This document shows positions 17,263-25,725 of a DNA stretch of 64,000 bases, in pieces; the first letter of the stretch is position 1; each line of letters starts with the position of its first letter. Origin of the DNA: Gemmatimonadota bacterium. Its GTDB lineage: Bacteria; Gemmatimonadota; Gemmatimonadetes; Longimicrobiales; Gaopeijiaceae. The stretch lies in the NCBI GenBank assembly GCA_028873815.1, contig JAPPNN010000011.1, positions 25,024-89,023 on the forward strand. Reading direction: 5' to 3'. The notes beneath the pieces are model-generated. The model worked only from the letters and a program-made list of their open reading frames with translations. It had not been told where the DNA came from and made no database searches. The position numbers were made by a program, and so were the translations under genes.

Positions 17263-19572
17263 TCAATCGTCCTTTCGTATTTCGATCTGCAACTCGTAGA
17301 GCCTTCTATAGACTCCGTCCTCGATCGCCAACAGCTCTTCCTGGGTACCCGCTTCGGCGAGGTGCCCGTTCTTCATTACGAAGATCCTGTCCGCTCGTGC
17401 CAACGTCGAAAGCCGGTGCGCGATCGCGAACACGGTTCTGCCGGAAACCAGCCGGTCGATCGCCTCCTGGATCTTGCGCTCGGTCTCGGTGTCGACCGCC
17501 GAGGTGGCCTCGTCCAGGATCAGGATCCGCGGGTCGTGAAGGATCGCGCGGGCGATCGACACGCGCTGGCGCTCACCCCCGGACAGCGTCTGTCCCCGTT
17601 CCCCGACCACCGTGTCGTAACCCAGCGGCAGCCGGCAGATGAAGTCGTGTGCATTGGCCGCCCGCGACGCCTCCACCACCGCGTCGAGCGACGCGTCCGG
17701 GTCACCGTAGCGGATGTTCTCCAGGATCGAGCCGTGGAACAGGTACGGGTCCTGCAGCACGATCCCGATCTGGCGCCGGTAGTGTCCGGTGTCGAGCGTG
17801 CGGACATCGGTTCCGTCGATGAGCACGCGCCCGCCCGTGGCGTCGTAGAAGCGCGCGATGAGGTTCGTGACGGTCGTCTTCCCCCCGCCCGAGGGTCCCA
17901 CGAGTCCGATCATCTCGCCGGGCTGGACCGAGAACGACACGCCCTTCACCACCTGCTTGACGCCGTCGTAGCCGAAGGTCACGGCGTCGAACTCCACCGC
18001 TCCGCGCACCGGCTCCAGCCGCACTGGCCGCGCCGCGTCACGCACCTCCGGCTCCGTGTCCAGCACCTCGAAGACGCGGTGGGCCGAACTCGTCGCCCGG
18101 TTCATCACCCGGGTCATCTGGCCGATGACCTCGATGGGCTGCACGTACATCGTCATGTACAGGAGGAACGACACGAACGTGCCCGGCGTGAGGTTGCCCG
18201 GGCTCCCGGGTGTGCCCAGAAGCCGCGGCACGGCAAGCGCCCACACGGCCATGGTCATGACGTGAATCCCCAGCATCAGGGCGGGCCAGAAGACCGTCCA
18301 GACACGGTGAATGCGGTTGAATTCGCGCATGGCCGAGTCGTTGCTGTGATCGAAGCGCTGCTTCTCGCGGTCCTCCTGGTTGAACGCCTTCACCACGCGC
18401 ATCCCGGGGATCGTGTCGGACAGGATGTCCGTGAGGCCCGACCACTTCCGCCACGCCCGCGCGAACAGGCGGTGGATGCGCTCGCCGTGCCGGAAGATCG
18501 ACCAGCACAACAGGGGCACGGGCAGGATCATGACCAGACCCAGGCGCCAGTCCAGGTTGAGCAGCACGGCGCTCAGGCCCATGAGCATGACGGCCGACAG
18601 CGACACGTCCACAATCCCGAAGGCCAGGAACTCCCACAGCCGGTCCGTGTCCGAGCTGACCCGCGTGATGAGGCCACCCGTCTTCTTCCTGGCATAGAAG
18701 CTCAGGCTCAGACGCTGCAGATGCTCGTACAGTTCGGTGCGCAGGTCCCGCGCCACGTACTCGCCGAGCACGCTCATCTGCTTCAGGCGGACGTGCGCCG
18801 CCCCCTCCCGCAACAGGTACATCAGCGCCATGCCGGCCACCGCGACCCACGCCGTCCGCAGGGCGTCGGCCATGGCGAGCGACCCCTCGCGGGCGGGCCT
18901 GACGACCTCGTCGATCAGGTAGCCCGCCAGGAAGGGCGGCACGAGGCTCACTCCGGTGATCAGGGCCGCCGCGGCGAAACCGGCCAGCAACCGCGTCTTG
19001 TACGGCCCCAGGTAAGAGAGCAGCCTCCACAGGACCGCCCTGCGGGTGCCCCCCACCAGCGCCTGTGCCTCGCGCACGGGGCCGGCCACGCCTCTCTCGT
19101 AATCGAGGTCCGCGTCGGCGGGCGACGTTGCTTCGGCGTGGTCGACGGAAGTCACGGTGGCCGCCCGCTCGACACCGGCTTCGAGCACGAAGCGAAGATT
19201 CTCCATCGCGCGCCGCTGGCGGTGCGTGTAGCGCAGACTCGCCAGGGGCCGCTCACCCGCGGGCCCCAGGACCAGGAGGACCGTGCTGCTCAGCCCTGGG
19301 ATCTCCCGGACGGCCTCGACGTCCCTGCGCTCGAAGGAGTCGATCCTCCACGAGCCGTCGCTGCGCCGGATCGCGGTCGCCCCCCGCGAGGGCCCCACCG
19401 CGAACCACCGCTCGGTGAGCGCCAAGGCCTCGTCCAGGTCGGCCATCGCGTAGAGCTGCACGGGCTCCCCGTCCCAGCGGTCCTCGATGCGCCGCCGCAA
19501 CTCGGCGGGCATGCGCGCCGGCTGATCCGTGTAGCGCTCAATGATTCTCGTGTCTTGTGTCAGGTGTGACAT
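17263..19572 (-). CDS. ABC exporter with fused permease and ATPase, DUF1854-associated type
   Basis: A 769-residue half-transporter. Residues 1 to about 180 form an unusual soluble N-terminal region, then a six-helix membrane domain (about 185-490) and an ATPase domain (from about 525) with Walker A GPSGGGKTT, signature LSGGERQRVS, Walker B ILILDEATS and H-loop AHRLST. All ATPase motifs are intact, so it should be an active homodimeric exporter in the inner membrane. It heads the ABC-DUF1854-DUF6483 unit; its leader carries the hairpin at 19600-19632. The N-terminal ~180 residues may be a domain specific to the DUF1854-associated type. Confidence 0.9.
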   Translation of the reverse strand: MSHLTQDTRIIERYTDQPARMPAELRRRIEDRWDGEPVQLYAMADLDEALALTERWFAVGPSRGATAIRRSDGSWRIDSFERRDVEAVREIPGLSSTVLLVLGPAGERPLASLRYTHRQRRAMENLRFVLEAGVERAATVTSVDHAEATSPADADLDYERGVAGPVREAQALVGGTRRAVLWRLLSYLGPYKTRLLAGFAAAALITGVSLVPPFLAGYLIDEVVRPAREGSLAMADALRTAWVAVAGMALMYLLREGAAHVRLKQMSVLGEYVARDLRTELYEHLQRLSLSFYARKKTGGLITRVSSDTDRLWEFLAFGIVDVSLSAVMLMGLSAVLLNLDWRLGLVMILPVPLLCWSIFRHGERIHRLFARAWRKWSGLTDILSDTIPGMRVVKAFNQEDREKQRFDHSNDSAMREFNRIHRVWTVFWPALMLGIHVMTMAVWALAVPRLLGTPGSPGNLTPGTFVSFLLYMTMYVQPIEVIGQMTRVMNRATSSAHRVFEVLDTEPEVRDAARPVRLEPVRGAVEFDAVTFGYDGVKQVVKGVSFSVQPGEMIGLVGPSGGGKTTVTNLIARFYDATGGRVLIDGTDVRTLDTGHYRRQIGIVLQDPYLFHGSILENIRYGDPDASLDAVVEASRAANAHDFICRLPLGYDTVVGERGQTLSGGERQRVSIARAILHDPRILILDEATSAVDTETERKIQEAIDRLVSGRTVFAIAHRLSTLARADRIFVMKNGHLAEAGTQEELLAIEDGVYRRLYELQIEIRKDD

Positions 19573-19599
19573 GCTTTCTGCTGGCTCCTCAAAAGAAAT

Positions 19600-19632
19600 C
19601 GGCCCCCCGGCGATGTGAGCGCCGGGGGGCCG
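19600..19632 (-). terminator. Terminator-like hairpin in the leader of the ABC operon
   Basis: A perfect 13-base-pair stem (CGGCCCCCCGGCG / CGCCGGGGGGCCG) with a 7-base loop. Read on the minus strand it is followed at once by ATTTCTTTT, as in an intrinsic terminator, and then by GAGGAG and the ABC start codon at 19572. On the plus strand no T-tract follows. No minus-strand gene lies directly upstream, so it looks like an attenuator in the 5' leader, not the end of another operon. Read-through control is inference. Confidence 0.65.
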
Positions 19633-19664
19633 ATTCGGTCCCGATGAACGTCTTGTCTACCGTT

Positions 19665-19730
19665 CTATGGCGCTCTCTCTCTGGTCGCGGCCGCGACGCG
19701 GTCCCTGGCGTTGTGGGTCGTCGGTCTCAT
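19665..19730 (-). CDS. Possible 21-residue Arg-rich leader peptide
   Basis: An ATG-TAG frame of 22 codons ends 32 bases before the hairpin at 19632. It encodes MRPTTHNARDRVAAATRERA plus a final Pro, with five Arg in 21 residues. A short frame placed just before a terminator-like stem is the layout of transcription attenuation. The ribosome site is weak (GGCGAAGC), no repeated-codon run is present, and a chance frame is possible. Confidence 0.25.
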   Translation of the reverse strand: MRPTTHNARDRVAAATRERAP

Positions 19731-19834
19731 TGCTTCGCCGTGTGTCGAGAGTGAAGGTTGTCCACCTGCGTGAACCGGTTACTACGGGGCCGTCTCCGAC
19801 AAGGTTTCGGCGCCCGGTGGGGAGAGGACATGCG

Positions 19835-20272
19835 ATGACGCCGAAGTGTTGGGCCGTGTTCGTGGCGCGGGTGATCCTGGGGCTCATCTTCTTCGCCGCC
19901 GGATTCTGGAAGGTGTTCCGGCTGGGAGCGGTCGAGCACGCCCGCGGCCTGTTCGTGGAACCCTACGCTGCCAGCCCGTTGCCCGAATGGTCGCTCTGGT
20001 TCACCGGCGTCGTGGTCCCGTACGTGGAGCTCATCGGCGGCGCGCTCATGCTGGCCGGCTGGAAGCGCTTTGCGGCCGCCGTCGGGTTGGGGTGCGTCCT
20101 GATCCTGGTCACCTTCGGGCACCTCCTGGCCGAGCCGCTGTACGCGTTCCACACCCACGTGATCCCGCGCGTCCTGCTGCTGATCGTAGTGCTGGCGCTC
20201 TTCGAAGAGGACCGGTTGAGTCTGGATTCGTGGCTGGCCGGGAGACGCCAGGCTGCCTCGCCTACCCCATGA
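19835..20272 (+). CDS. DoxX-family membrane protein
   Basis: Start ATG 19835 follows GGAGAGG by about 8 bases; the frame is open to 19667 but that extension is basic and unlike the family. The 145-residue protein has four membrane helices typical of DoxX: VARVILGLIFFAAGFWKVF, SLWFTGVVVPYVELIGGALMLAG, a third around VGLGCVLILVTFGHLL, and VIPRVLLLIVVLALF. DoxX proteins are linked to quinone or thiol redox processes, though most are uncharacterised. Its stop overlaps the start of the MerB-like gene (ATGA), so the two are made together. Confidence 0.85.
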   Translation: MTPKCWAVFVARVILGLIFFAAGFWKVFRLGAVEHARGLFVEPYAASPLPEWSLWFTGVVVPYVELIGGALMLAGWKRFAAAVGLGCVLILVTFGHLLAEPLYAFHTHVIPRVLLLIVVLALFEEDRLSLDSWLAGRRQAASPTP

Positions 20273-20943
20273 CGCCGCCCGCCGAAGCCTTCGCGTGGCG
20301 CCTGCGCGGCCACCTCTACCGCCGGATCCGGGACACCGGGACGGTGCCTTCCCGCGGCGAGCTTGCCGCTGACCTCGGTGCGGCCGGCGCCGAGATCGAC
20401 CGGGCCCTTCGCTTCCTCGCCGACGCCTGCGTGCTGGCGCTGGACGACGACGGCGAAGTCTGGATGGCCCATCCCTTCTCGGCGGTGCCCACGCCGTACC
20501 GGGTGGAGACGTTGATCGGTGCGTACTGGGCGAACTGCGCCTGGGATGCGCTGGCGATTCCGGTGCTTTTCGGCACCGATGGCCGCACGCGCACCAGCTG
20601 CCCGCATTCGGGCACGCGTTTTGACCTGACCATGACGCGTGGCCGGGCCGGGCCAAGTGGGGCTGTCGTCCGCCTGGCCGTGCCCCTGCGCGACTTCTGG
20701 GACGACATCGGCTTCACCTGAAGCAACATCGTAGCCTTCCGGTCGGAGGGGGATGCCAGAGCGTGGGAGCGGGGGCGGGGCGGGGATCCCGGCGCCATCG
20801 TGCCGGTCGAGGTGCTGGGCGAGTTAAGCCGGGAGTGGTACGCGGGGCGGCTGGACGACGCATGGCGGCCGTATTCGGGCCAGACAAAGCAGGCGCTGCT
20901 AAGGGATGCGGGGTTGAGCGGGGAGTTCTGGGAGCTGGGGTGA
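20269..20943 (+). CDS. MerB-like (alkylmercury lyase family) selenoprotein with in-frame UGA
   Basis: Read through the UGA at 20719-20721, the frame is 224 residues with selenocysteine at position 151 and ends at TGA 20941. Residues 1-60 form a winged-helix-like N-terminus; the catalytic part has ANCAWDAL (Cys90, Asp93), SCPHSG (Cys111) and WDDIGFT-Sec-SNIVAFRS. In MerB of plasmid R831b the catalytic Cys96, Asp99 and Cys159 and the structural Cys117 occur in the same order with spacings 3, 18 and 42; here they are 3, 18 and 40. The 73 codons after the UGA contain no stop and encode a typical family tail (LSREWYAGRLDDAW, DAGLSGEFWELG). A hairpin with GGU in its loop follows the UGA at the right distance. 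MerB cleaves carbon-mercury bonds; many relatives have unknown roles. A simple nonsense mutation is the main alternative, weakened by the hairpin and the intact tail. Confidence 0.82.
20719..20757 (+). promoter_or_regulatory. SECIS-like hairpin after the MerB-like UGA
   Basis: After UGA (20719-20721) the stem CCUUC (20735-20739) pairs with GGAGG (20745-20749) around the loop CGGUC, which contains GGU at nucleotides 20-22 after the UGA. A lower stem CAUC (20727-20730) / GAUG (20752-20755) is separated by an internal loop. The GGU lies one base from the position seen in the formate dehydrogenase gene of this window (19-21). This is the expected site and loop for SelB binding in bacteria. Confidence 0.75.
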
Positions 20944-21154
20944 TTGCGGGGTCGCGATCGCATCAGTCCAGTAAGGACGAGACGACCGCGCGCAACCAGC
21001 GTCAGCCCCCTGACCCCCGCACGCGTCCTCTTTGGCGCGAAACGACATCGGCGAGCCGGGGTTCCGGTTCGGCGGTGATTGCGGGGACGCGCAGCCGGAA
21101 GCATCCTGCTAGCTGCCGTACCAACTCACGCTACAACCGCCACCGAGGCCACGC

Positions 21155-24100
21155 ATGAGCCGTTTCACCGCCGCCGCTACCGCCGTCTTCCGCAGGCTGC
21201 CCGCAACCCTGTCCGGGACGATGCGCGCCCGGGCCAATCCCGCGTCCCACACCGCCGCCCTCCTCCCCTCAACCAAAGTTGCCACACTGGCACTGGTCGC
21301 CCTCTGCACCCCCCTCCACGCCCAGTCCCCCACCATCGACGAGGCCCTCCTCTCCGCCCTCGAACTCCGGGGCATCGGCCCGGCCTTCATGTCCGGCCGG
21401 ATCGCGGACGTGGCGGTCGACCCGACCAACCGGAGCGTCTGGTACGTCGCCACCTCCTCGTCGAACGTCTGGAAGACCGAGAACCGCGGCACCACCTGGA
21501 CGCCCATCTTCGACGAATACCCTGCGTACTCCACCGGCTCGATCGCCATCGACCCCACCGACTCCAACGTGATCTGGCTGGGGACCGGCGAGAACACGAG
21601 CCAGCGGAGCGTCGGCTGGGGCGACGGCGTGTACAAGAGCCTGGACGGCGGGCGGAGCTGGACCAACACCGGCCTGCGCACCTCCGAGCACATCGGCCAG
21701 ATCCTCATCGATCCGCGCGACCCTGACGTGGTTTACGCGGCGGCGATGGGCGGGCTGTGGGCGCCCGGCGGTGACCGCGGCCTCTACAAGACCACCGACG
21801 GCGGCGCCAGCTGGACCCCGGTGCTCGAAATCAGCGAGAACACCGGCATCGCCGATGTGGCCATGGACCCGCGCGACCCGGACGTTCTATATGCGGTCGC
21901 CTTCCAGCGCCGCCGCCACGTCGGCGTGCTGGTCGCCGGCGGCCCCGAGTCCGGCGTCTGGAAGAGCACCGACGGCGGCGAAACCTGGCGCGACATCACG
22001 AGCGGGCTGCCTCCCGGCGACCTCGGCCGCATCGCCCTGGCGGTCTCCCCGATCGACCCCGACGTGCTCTACGCAAATGCCGCCGCCACCGAGGACAACA
22101 GCGGCTTCTACCGCTCGCCCGACCGGGGCGAGACGTGGGTGCGCATGTCCGACTACATCGTCGTCGACCCGCAGTACTACGGCGAACTCTACCCGGATCC
22201 GCACCGCATGGACCGGGTGTACGCGGTCGACGTAATCATCCACGTCACCAACGACGGCGGGCGCACCTTCGACCAGGTCAACACGCGCTTCAAGCACGTC
22301 GACAACCACGAGATCGTCTTCGACCCGGACGACCCCGACTACATGCTCGTCGGCAGCGACGGCGGCCTCTACGAGACCTTCGACGGCACCCGCACCTGGC
22401 GCTACGTCTCCGGCAACATGCCGCTGATGCAGTTCTACCGCGTCGGCATCGACAACAAGTCGCCCTTCTACACGGTCTACGGCGGCACGCAGGACAACTC
22501 GTCCGTCGGCGGCCCGTCGCGCACCGACAACGTGCACGGGATCCGCAACAGCGACTGGTTCATCACGCACGGCGGCGACGGGTTCCAGGCGCGTATCGAC
22601 CCCGACGACCCGAACATTGTCTACACGCAGTCCCAGTACGCGGGCATCGTCCGCTACGACCGGGCCAGCGGCGAGGAGCTCGACATCCAGCCGCAGCCCG
22701 AGGCGGGGGAGGGGGCGCTCCGCTGGCACTGGGACTCGCCGCTGATCATCAGCCCGCACAACTCGCACCGCATCTACTTCGCGGCCCAGAAGCTCTTCCG
22801 CTCCGACGACCGCGCCGAGACTTGGACAGCCGTCAGCGGGGATCTCAGCCGCGGGCTGGACCGCAACCAGCGTCCGGTGATGGGCCGGATCTGGCCGCCC
22901 GAGGCCGTCTGGAAGAACGTCTTCACTTCCCCCTACGGGACGATCGTGGCGCTCGACGAGTCGCCTCTGGTCGAAGGGCTGCTGTATGTAGGGACGGATG
23001 ATGGACTCGTGCAGGTCAGCGAGGACGGCGGTGGCAGTTGGCGCCGGCACGAGACGTTCCCGGCGGTGCCTGCGATGGCCTACGTGGCCGACGTGGTGGC
23101 GTCCCGGCACATGGGCGACCGGGTCTACGCCGTCTTCAACAACCACAAGGAGGGCGACTTCGCGCCGTACGTCGTGCGGAGCGACGACCGGGGCGCGAGC
23201 TGGACGAACATCACCGGGGACGTCCCCAACGGGCAGTCGAGCTGGACGCTCATGGAGGACCACGTCGACCCGGACCTGCTCTTCCTGGGCACCGAGTTCG
23301 GGCTCTTCGTGACGCGGGACAGGGGTGGGTCGTGGGTGCGCCTGCGCGGCGGACTGCCGACGATCGCGGTGCGCGACCTGGAGATCCAGCGCCGCGAGGA
23401 CGACCTGGTGCTCGCGACGTTCGGGCGCGGGTTCTACATCCTGGACGACTACTCCCCGCTCAGGGAGATGGACGAGGCGGTGGCGGGGGCGGGTGCGGTT
23501 GCGACGGGCGAGGCGGGCGCGGTCGGCGACGCGGGTGCGGCCGGCACGGCGACCCCGGCCCACCTCTTCCCCGTGAAGGACCCGTGGGCGTACATCCCGG
23601 CGCGCCCGCTGGGCGGGCAGGAGAAGGGGACTTTCGGCGACTCCTTCTTCACGGCGCCCAACCCGCCCTTCGGCGCGGTCTTCACGTACTACCTGCGCGA
23701 AAGCCACGAGTCGCTGAGGGAGCGTCGGCAGCGGCTGGAGCGGGAGACCCTGGCGCGGGGCGAGGACATCGCCTACCCCGACCAGGCCACGCTGACCGCC
23801 GAAGACATGGAGCGGCCTCCCGAAGTGTTCGTGGTGGTATCCGACGCGGCCGGCGATGTGGTGCGGCGTGTCCCCGCTCCGAGAAGGGCGGGGCTGCACC
23901 GTATTGCGTGGGATCTGCGGTACGCGTCGTTGCAACCGCCGTCGCCCGGTGGCGGCGAAGCGGACGGCCCCATGGTGGCCCCCGGCGAGTTCTCCGCGCG
24001 GGTCGTTCTGGCAACCGGCGACGGCTACCAGGATCTCACAGCCCCGCAGTCCTTCACCGTCAAGCCGCTCGGCACGGCCACCCTCGCCGCTGCCGACCGG

Positions 24101-24574
24101 GATGCGCTGCTGGCCTTCCAGCGCGAAGTCGCCGAGTTGCAGCGGGCCGCGGTCGCGGTGGACCGTGCGGCGCGGGAAACCTCGGAACGGCTGGCACTGC
24201 TGCGCCGTGCGGTACGCGCCGCCCCCGACGTGGACGCGGCACCCTACGAGACGCGTATCACCGCCTTCGAGGCGCGCCTCTTCGAGATCCGGCGCGTGCT
24301 GTCGCGAGACCGCACCGCCCTCGACCGGGCGGAATTCGCGCCGCCGTCGGTCATGCAGCGCGTCTCGCGCATCGTGGGCGCGCAGTTCAGGGCGACGTCC
24401 GCGCCCACGACCACTCAGCGCGACAGCTACGCGGTCGCGTCGGCGCAGCTGGCCGAGATGTCGGAAGCGCTGAGGGCGCTGGTGGAAGCGGACCTGGGCG
24501 CACTGGAGGCGGAACTCGGGGCCGCGGGCGTGCCGTGGACGCCAGGGCGGCCGATCCCGAGGTGGCTGCGGTGA
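21155..24574 (+). CDS. Large exported BNR/sortilin-type beta-propeller protein
   Basis: A 1,139-residue protein. GAGG lies six bases before the ATG. A signal-like hydrophobic segment (TLALVALCTPLHAQ) ends near residue 57, after a long basic N-terminus. From there to about 770 are repeated BNR/Asp-box units such as GVYKSLDGGRSWTN, GLYKTTDGGASWTP, GVWKSTDGGETWRD and FYRSPDRGETWVR, as in sortilin/Vps10-type propellers and glycosyl-hydrolase-like proteins. A Gly/Ala low-complexity linker follows near 780-800, then a helical C-terminus with coiled-coil character. No sialidase catalytic set is apparent; the family is common in Gemmatimonadota and unassigned. Its stop overlaps the next start as GTGA. 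Confidence 0.87.
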   Translation: MSRFTAAATAVFRRLPATLSGTMRARANPASHTAALLPSTKVATLALVALCTPLHAQSPTIDEALLSALELRGIGPAFMSGRIADVAVDPTNRSVWYVATSSSNVWKTENRGTTWTPIFDEYPAYSTGSIAIDPTDSNVIWLGTGENTSQRSVGWGDGVYKSLDGGRSWTNTGLRTSEHIGQILIDPRDPDVVYAAAMGGLWAPGGDRGLYKTTDGGASWTPVLEISENTGIADVAMDPRDPDVLYAVAFQRRRHVGVLVAGGPESGVWKSTDGGETWRDITSGLPPGDLGRIALAVSPIDPDVLYANAAATEDNSGFYRSPDRGETWVRMSDYIVVDPQYYGELYPDPHRMDRVYAVDVIIHVTNDGGRTFDQVNTRFKHVDNHEIVFDPDDPDYMLVGSDGGLYETFDGTRTWRYVSGNMPLMQFYRVGIDNKSPFYTVYGGTQDNSSVGGPSRTDNVHGIRNSDWFITHGGDGFQARIDPDDPNIVYTQSQYAGIVRYDRASGEELDIQPQPEAGEGALRWHWDSPLIISPHNSHRIYFAAQKLFRSDDRAETWTAVSGDLSRGLDRNQRPVMGRIWPPEAVWKNVFTSPYGTIVALDESPLVEGLLYVGTDDGLVQVSEDGGGSWRRHETFPAVPAMAYVADVVASRHMGDRVYAVFNNHKEGDFAPYVVRSDDRGASWTNITGDVPNGQSSWTLMEDHVDPDLLFLGTEFGLFVTRDRGGSWVRLRGGLPTIAVRDLEIQRREDDLVLATFGRGFYILDDYSPLREMDEAVAGAGAVATGEAGAVGDAGAAGTATPAHLFPVKDPWAYIPARPLGGQEKGTFGDSFFTAPNPPFGAVFTYYLRESHESLRERRQRLERETLARGEDIAYPDQATLTAEDMERPPEVFVVVSDAAGDVVRRVPAPRRAGLHRIAWDLRYASLQPPSPGGGEADGPMVAPGEFSARVVLATGDGYQDLTAPQSFTVKPLGTATLAAADRDALLAFQREVAELQRAAVAVDRAARETSERLALLRRAVRAAPDVDAAPYETRITAFEARLFEIRRVLSRDRTALDRAEFAPPSVMQRVSRIVGAQFRATSAPTTTQRDSYAVASAQLAEMSEALRALVEADLGALEAELGAAGVPWTPGRPIPRWLR

Positions 24575-25725
24575 GGCCATTTCCTTCGAGGCCCGGCCGT
24601 GGCGTTCTGCCGTCTCTGGTGTTTGCTGCGGCCATGGCTCACGGGGACGGCACGTGGCGCCCACTCCTTGCCCAAACCCGGGTAGTGGATCTCTCGGATA
24701 GCCCCATCGCCACCATCGTCCCCTCCGAGTACGATCGGGGATTTCTGGAACGCATCGGAAATGTCGTGGTCACGGAACTCGGGATATGGCTGGCGGACTA
24801 CGGGCAGACCAAGGTCTTGAGGTTTGACGATCAGGGGAATCTGATGGCTGAATACGGTCGAGGCGGCGGTGGGCCCGGCGAGTTCGCGTCTGTCGGGAGG
24901 TTCCGAGTCGATTCAATCCTCACCGTGAACGACCCCCGCCAGGGTCGCGAAGTCCGTTTTGGTCTGGACGGCACCCATCTGGAGACCCGCCAGAGCTTGC
25001 GTTTCAGGGACGGGACAGGACGCGAACGGCCGGTGAGGGGTTCCGCTCAACTCCGCAACGGAGTGCATGTTCTCCACAGCGAGCCCGGATTCACCTGGCC
25101 CAGTGTCCAGAACAGTGAACCCTTCCAGAGAGTGGTCCTCGCCTACCCGGGGGTCGAACGCCTCGACACACTGTTGAGCTATCACTGGGGAGTCGCCGGA
25201 TGGGGCACCGAGAGAAGGGCGGGTCTGCTCCGCACACCATTCGGAAACGGTGGTGCCTGGGAGCTTCTGGGTGACACCGCAATCGTTCTGGCCGATGGCG
25301 TTGCCGGCACCTTGACGTTCGTCAGGCCAATGGGCGACTCGTTCGAAGCTGACACCATCGATCTGGAACTGGCTGGCCGCCCGATCAGTTCGCGAGACCT
25401 CGACCGCGCGAGGGCGGAAGACGATCTGCCCCGCGGGGCCGAACTCTTCGATGTCCCCGAGTATTGGTCGGTTGCAACCAGACTGATCTTGGGCCAGGAC
25501 GGCCAATACTGGCTTCGCCAGGCGGTCGAGGGTGACCAGGAGCACTGGATCGTCGTTGTGCTGGGCACGGGGGAGAAATGGCGCATTGTTCTCCCCGAGC
25601 GGTTCCGGCTCAACGACGTTTGGGGTGGCTTGCTGTACGGAGTCGCCACGGATGAGCTGGATGTCCCGAGCGTGGGGGCGCTGGTGAACCCCGTCGGCAC
25701 AAACCCGACTCCGGAGCCTGCATGA
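24571..25725 (+). CDS. Exported 6-bladed beta-propeller protein
   Basis: The start is GTG 24571, overlapping the preceding stop by four bases. The 384-residue product has a signal (VLPSLVFAAAMAHG) and a propeller with NHL-like blades: GIWLADYGQTKVLRFDDQGN, EYGRGGGGPGEFASVGRFRVD and later ELLGDTAIVLADGVAGTL. The RxGxGPGEF motif is typical of the 6-bladed propeller proteins of this phylum. It is the first of three related propeller genes in a coupled series; this one has no lipobox. Ligand unknown. Confidence 0.75.
   Translation: MRPFPSRPGRGVLPSLVFAAAMAHGDGTWRPLLAQTRVVDLSDSPIATIVPSEYDRGFLERIGNVVVTELGIWLADYGQTKVLRFDDQGNLMAEYGRGGGGPGEFASVGRFRVDSILTVNDPRQGREVRFGLDGTHLETRQSLRFRDGTGRERPVRGSAQLRNGVHVLHSEPGFTWPSVQNSEPFQRVVLAYPGVERLDTLLSYHWGVAGWGTERRAGLLRTPFGNGGAWELLGDTAIVLADGVAGTLTFVRPMGDSFEADTIDLELAGRPISSRDLDRARAEDDLPRGAELFDVPEYWSVATRLILGQDGQYWLRQAVEGDQEHWIVVVLGTGEKWRIVLPERFRLNDVWGGLLYGVATDELDVPSVGALVNPVGTNPTPEPA

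Noticed and set aside
17362..19569. 735-codon open frame antisense to the ABC transporter
   Set aside because: Arg/His/Gln-rich shadow of a clearly conserved ABC gene.
19784..19800. Palindrome around AACCGGTT before doxX as an operator
   Set aside because: Only eight bases are symmetric without mismatch; too common to support.
19657..19887. 76-residue minus-strand gene upstream of the ABC operon
   Set aside because: No ribosome site or family, and it overlaps the DoxX start; the hairpin is better seen as a leader element.
20719..20721. Simple nonsense mutation or pseudogene for the MerB-like gene
   Set aside because: The codon replaces exactly the catalytic Cys, the rest of the frame is intact, and a suitable hairpin follows; a pseudogene would be expected to show further damage. 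Not fully excluded without homologues.
23470..23560. Gly/Ala-rich stretch in the BNR protein as a frameshift or insertion element
   Set aside because: The frame is open across it and the domain order is normal; it looks like a flexible linker.
21887..24664. Long open frame antisense to the BNR-propeller gene
   Set aside because: It mirrors codon bias of a GC-rich gene, has no domain character and covers several strongly supported motifs on the other strand.
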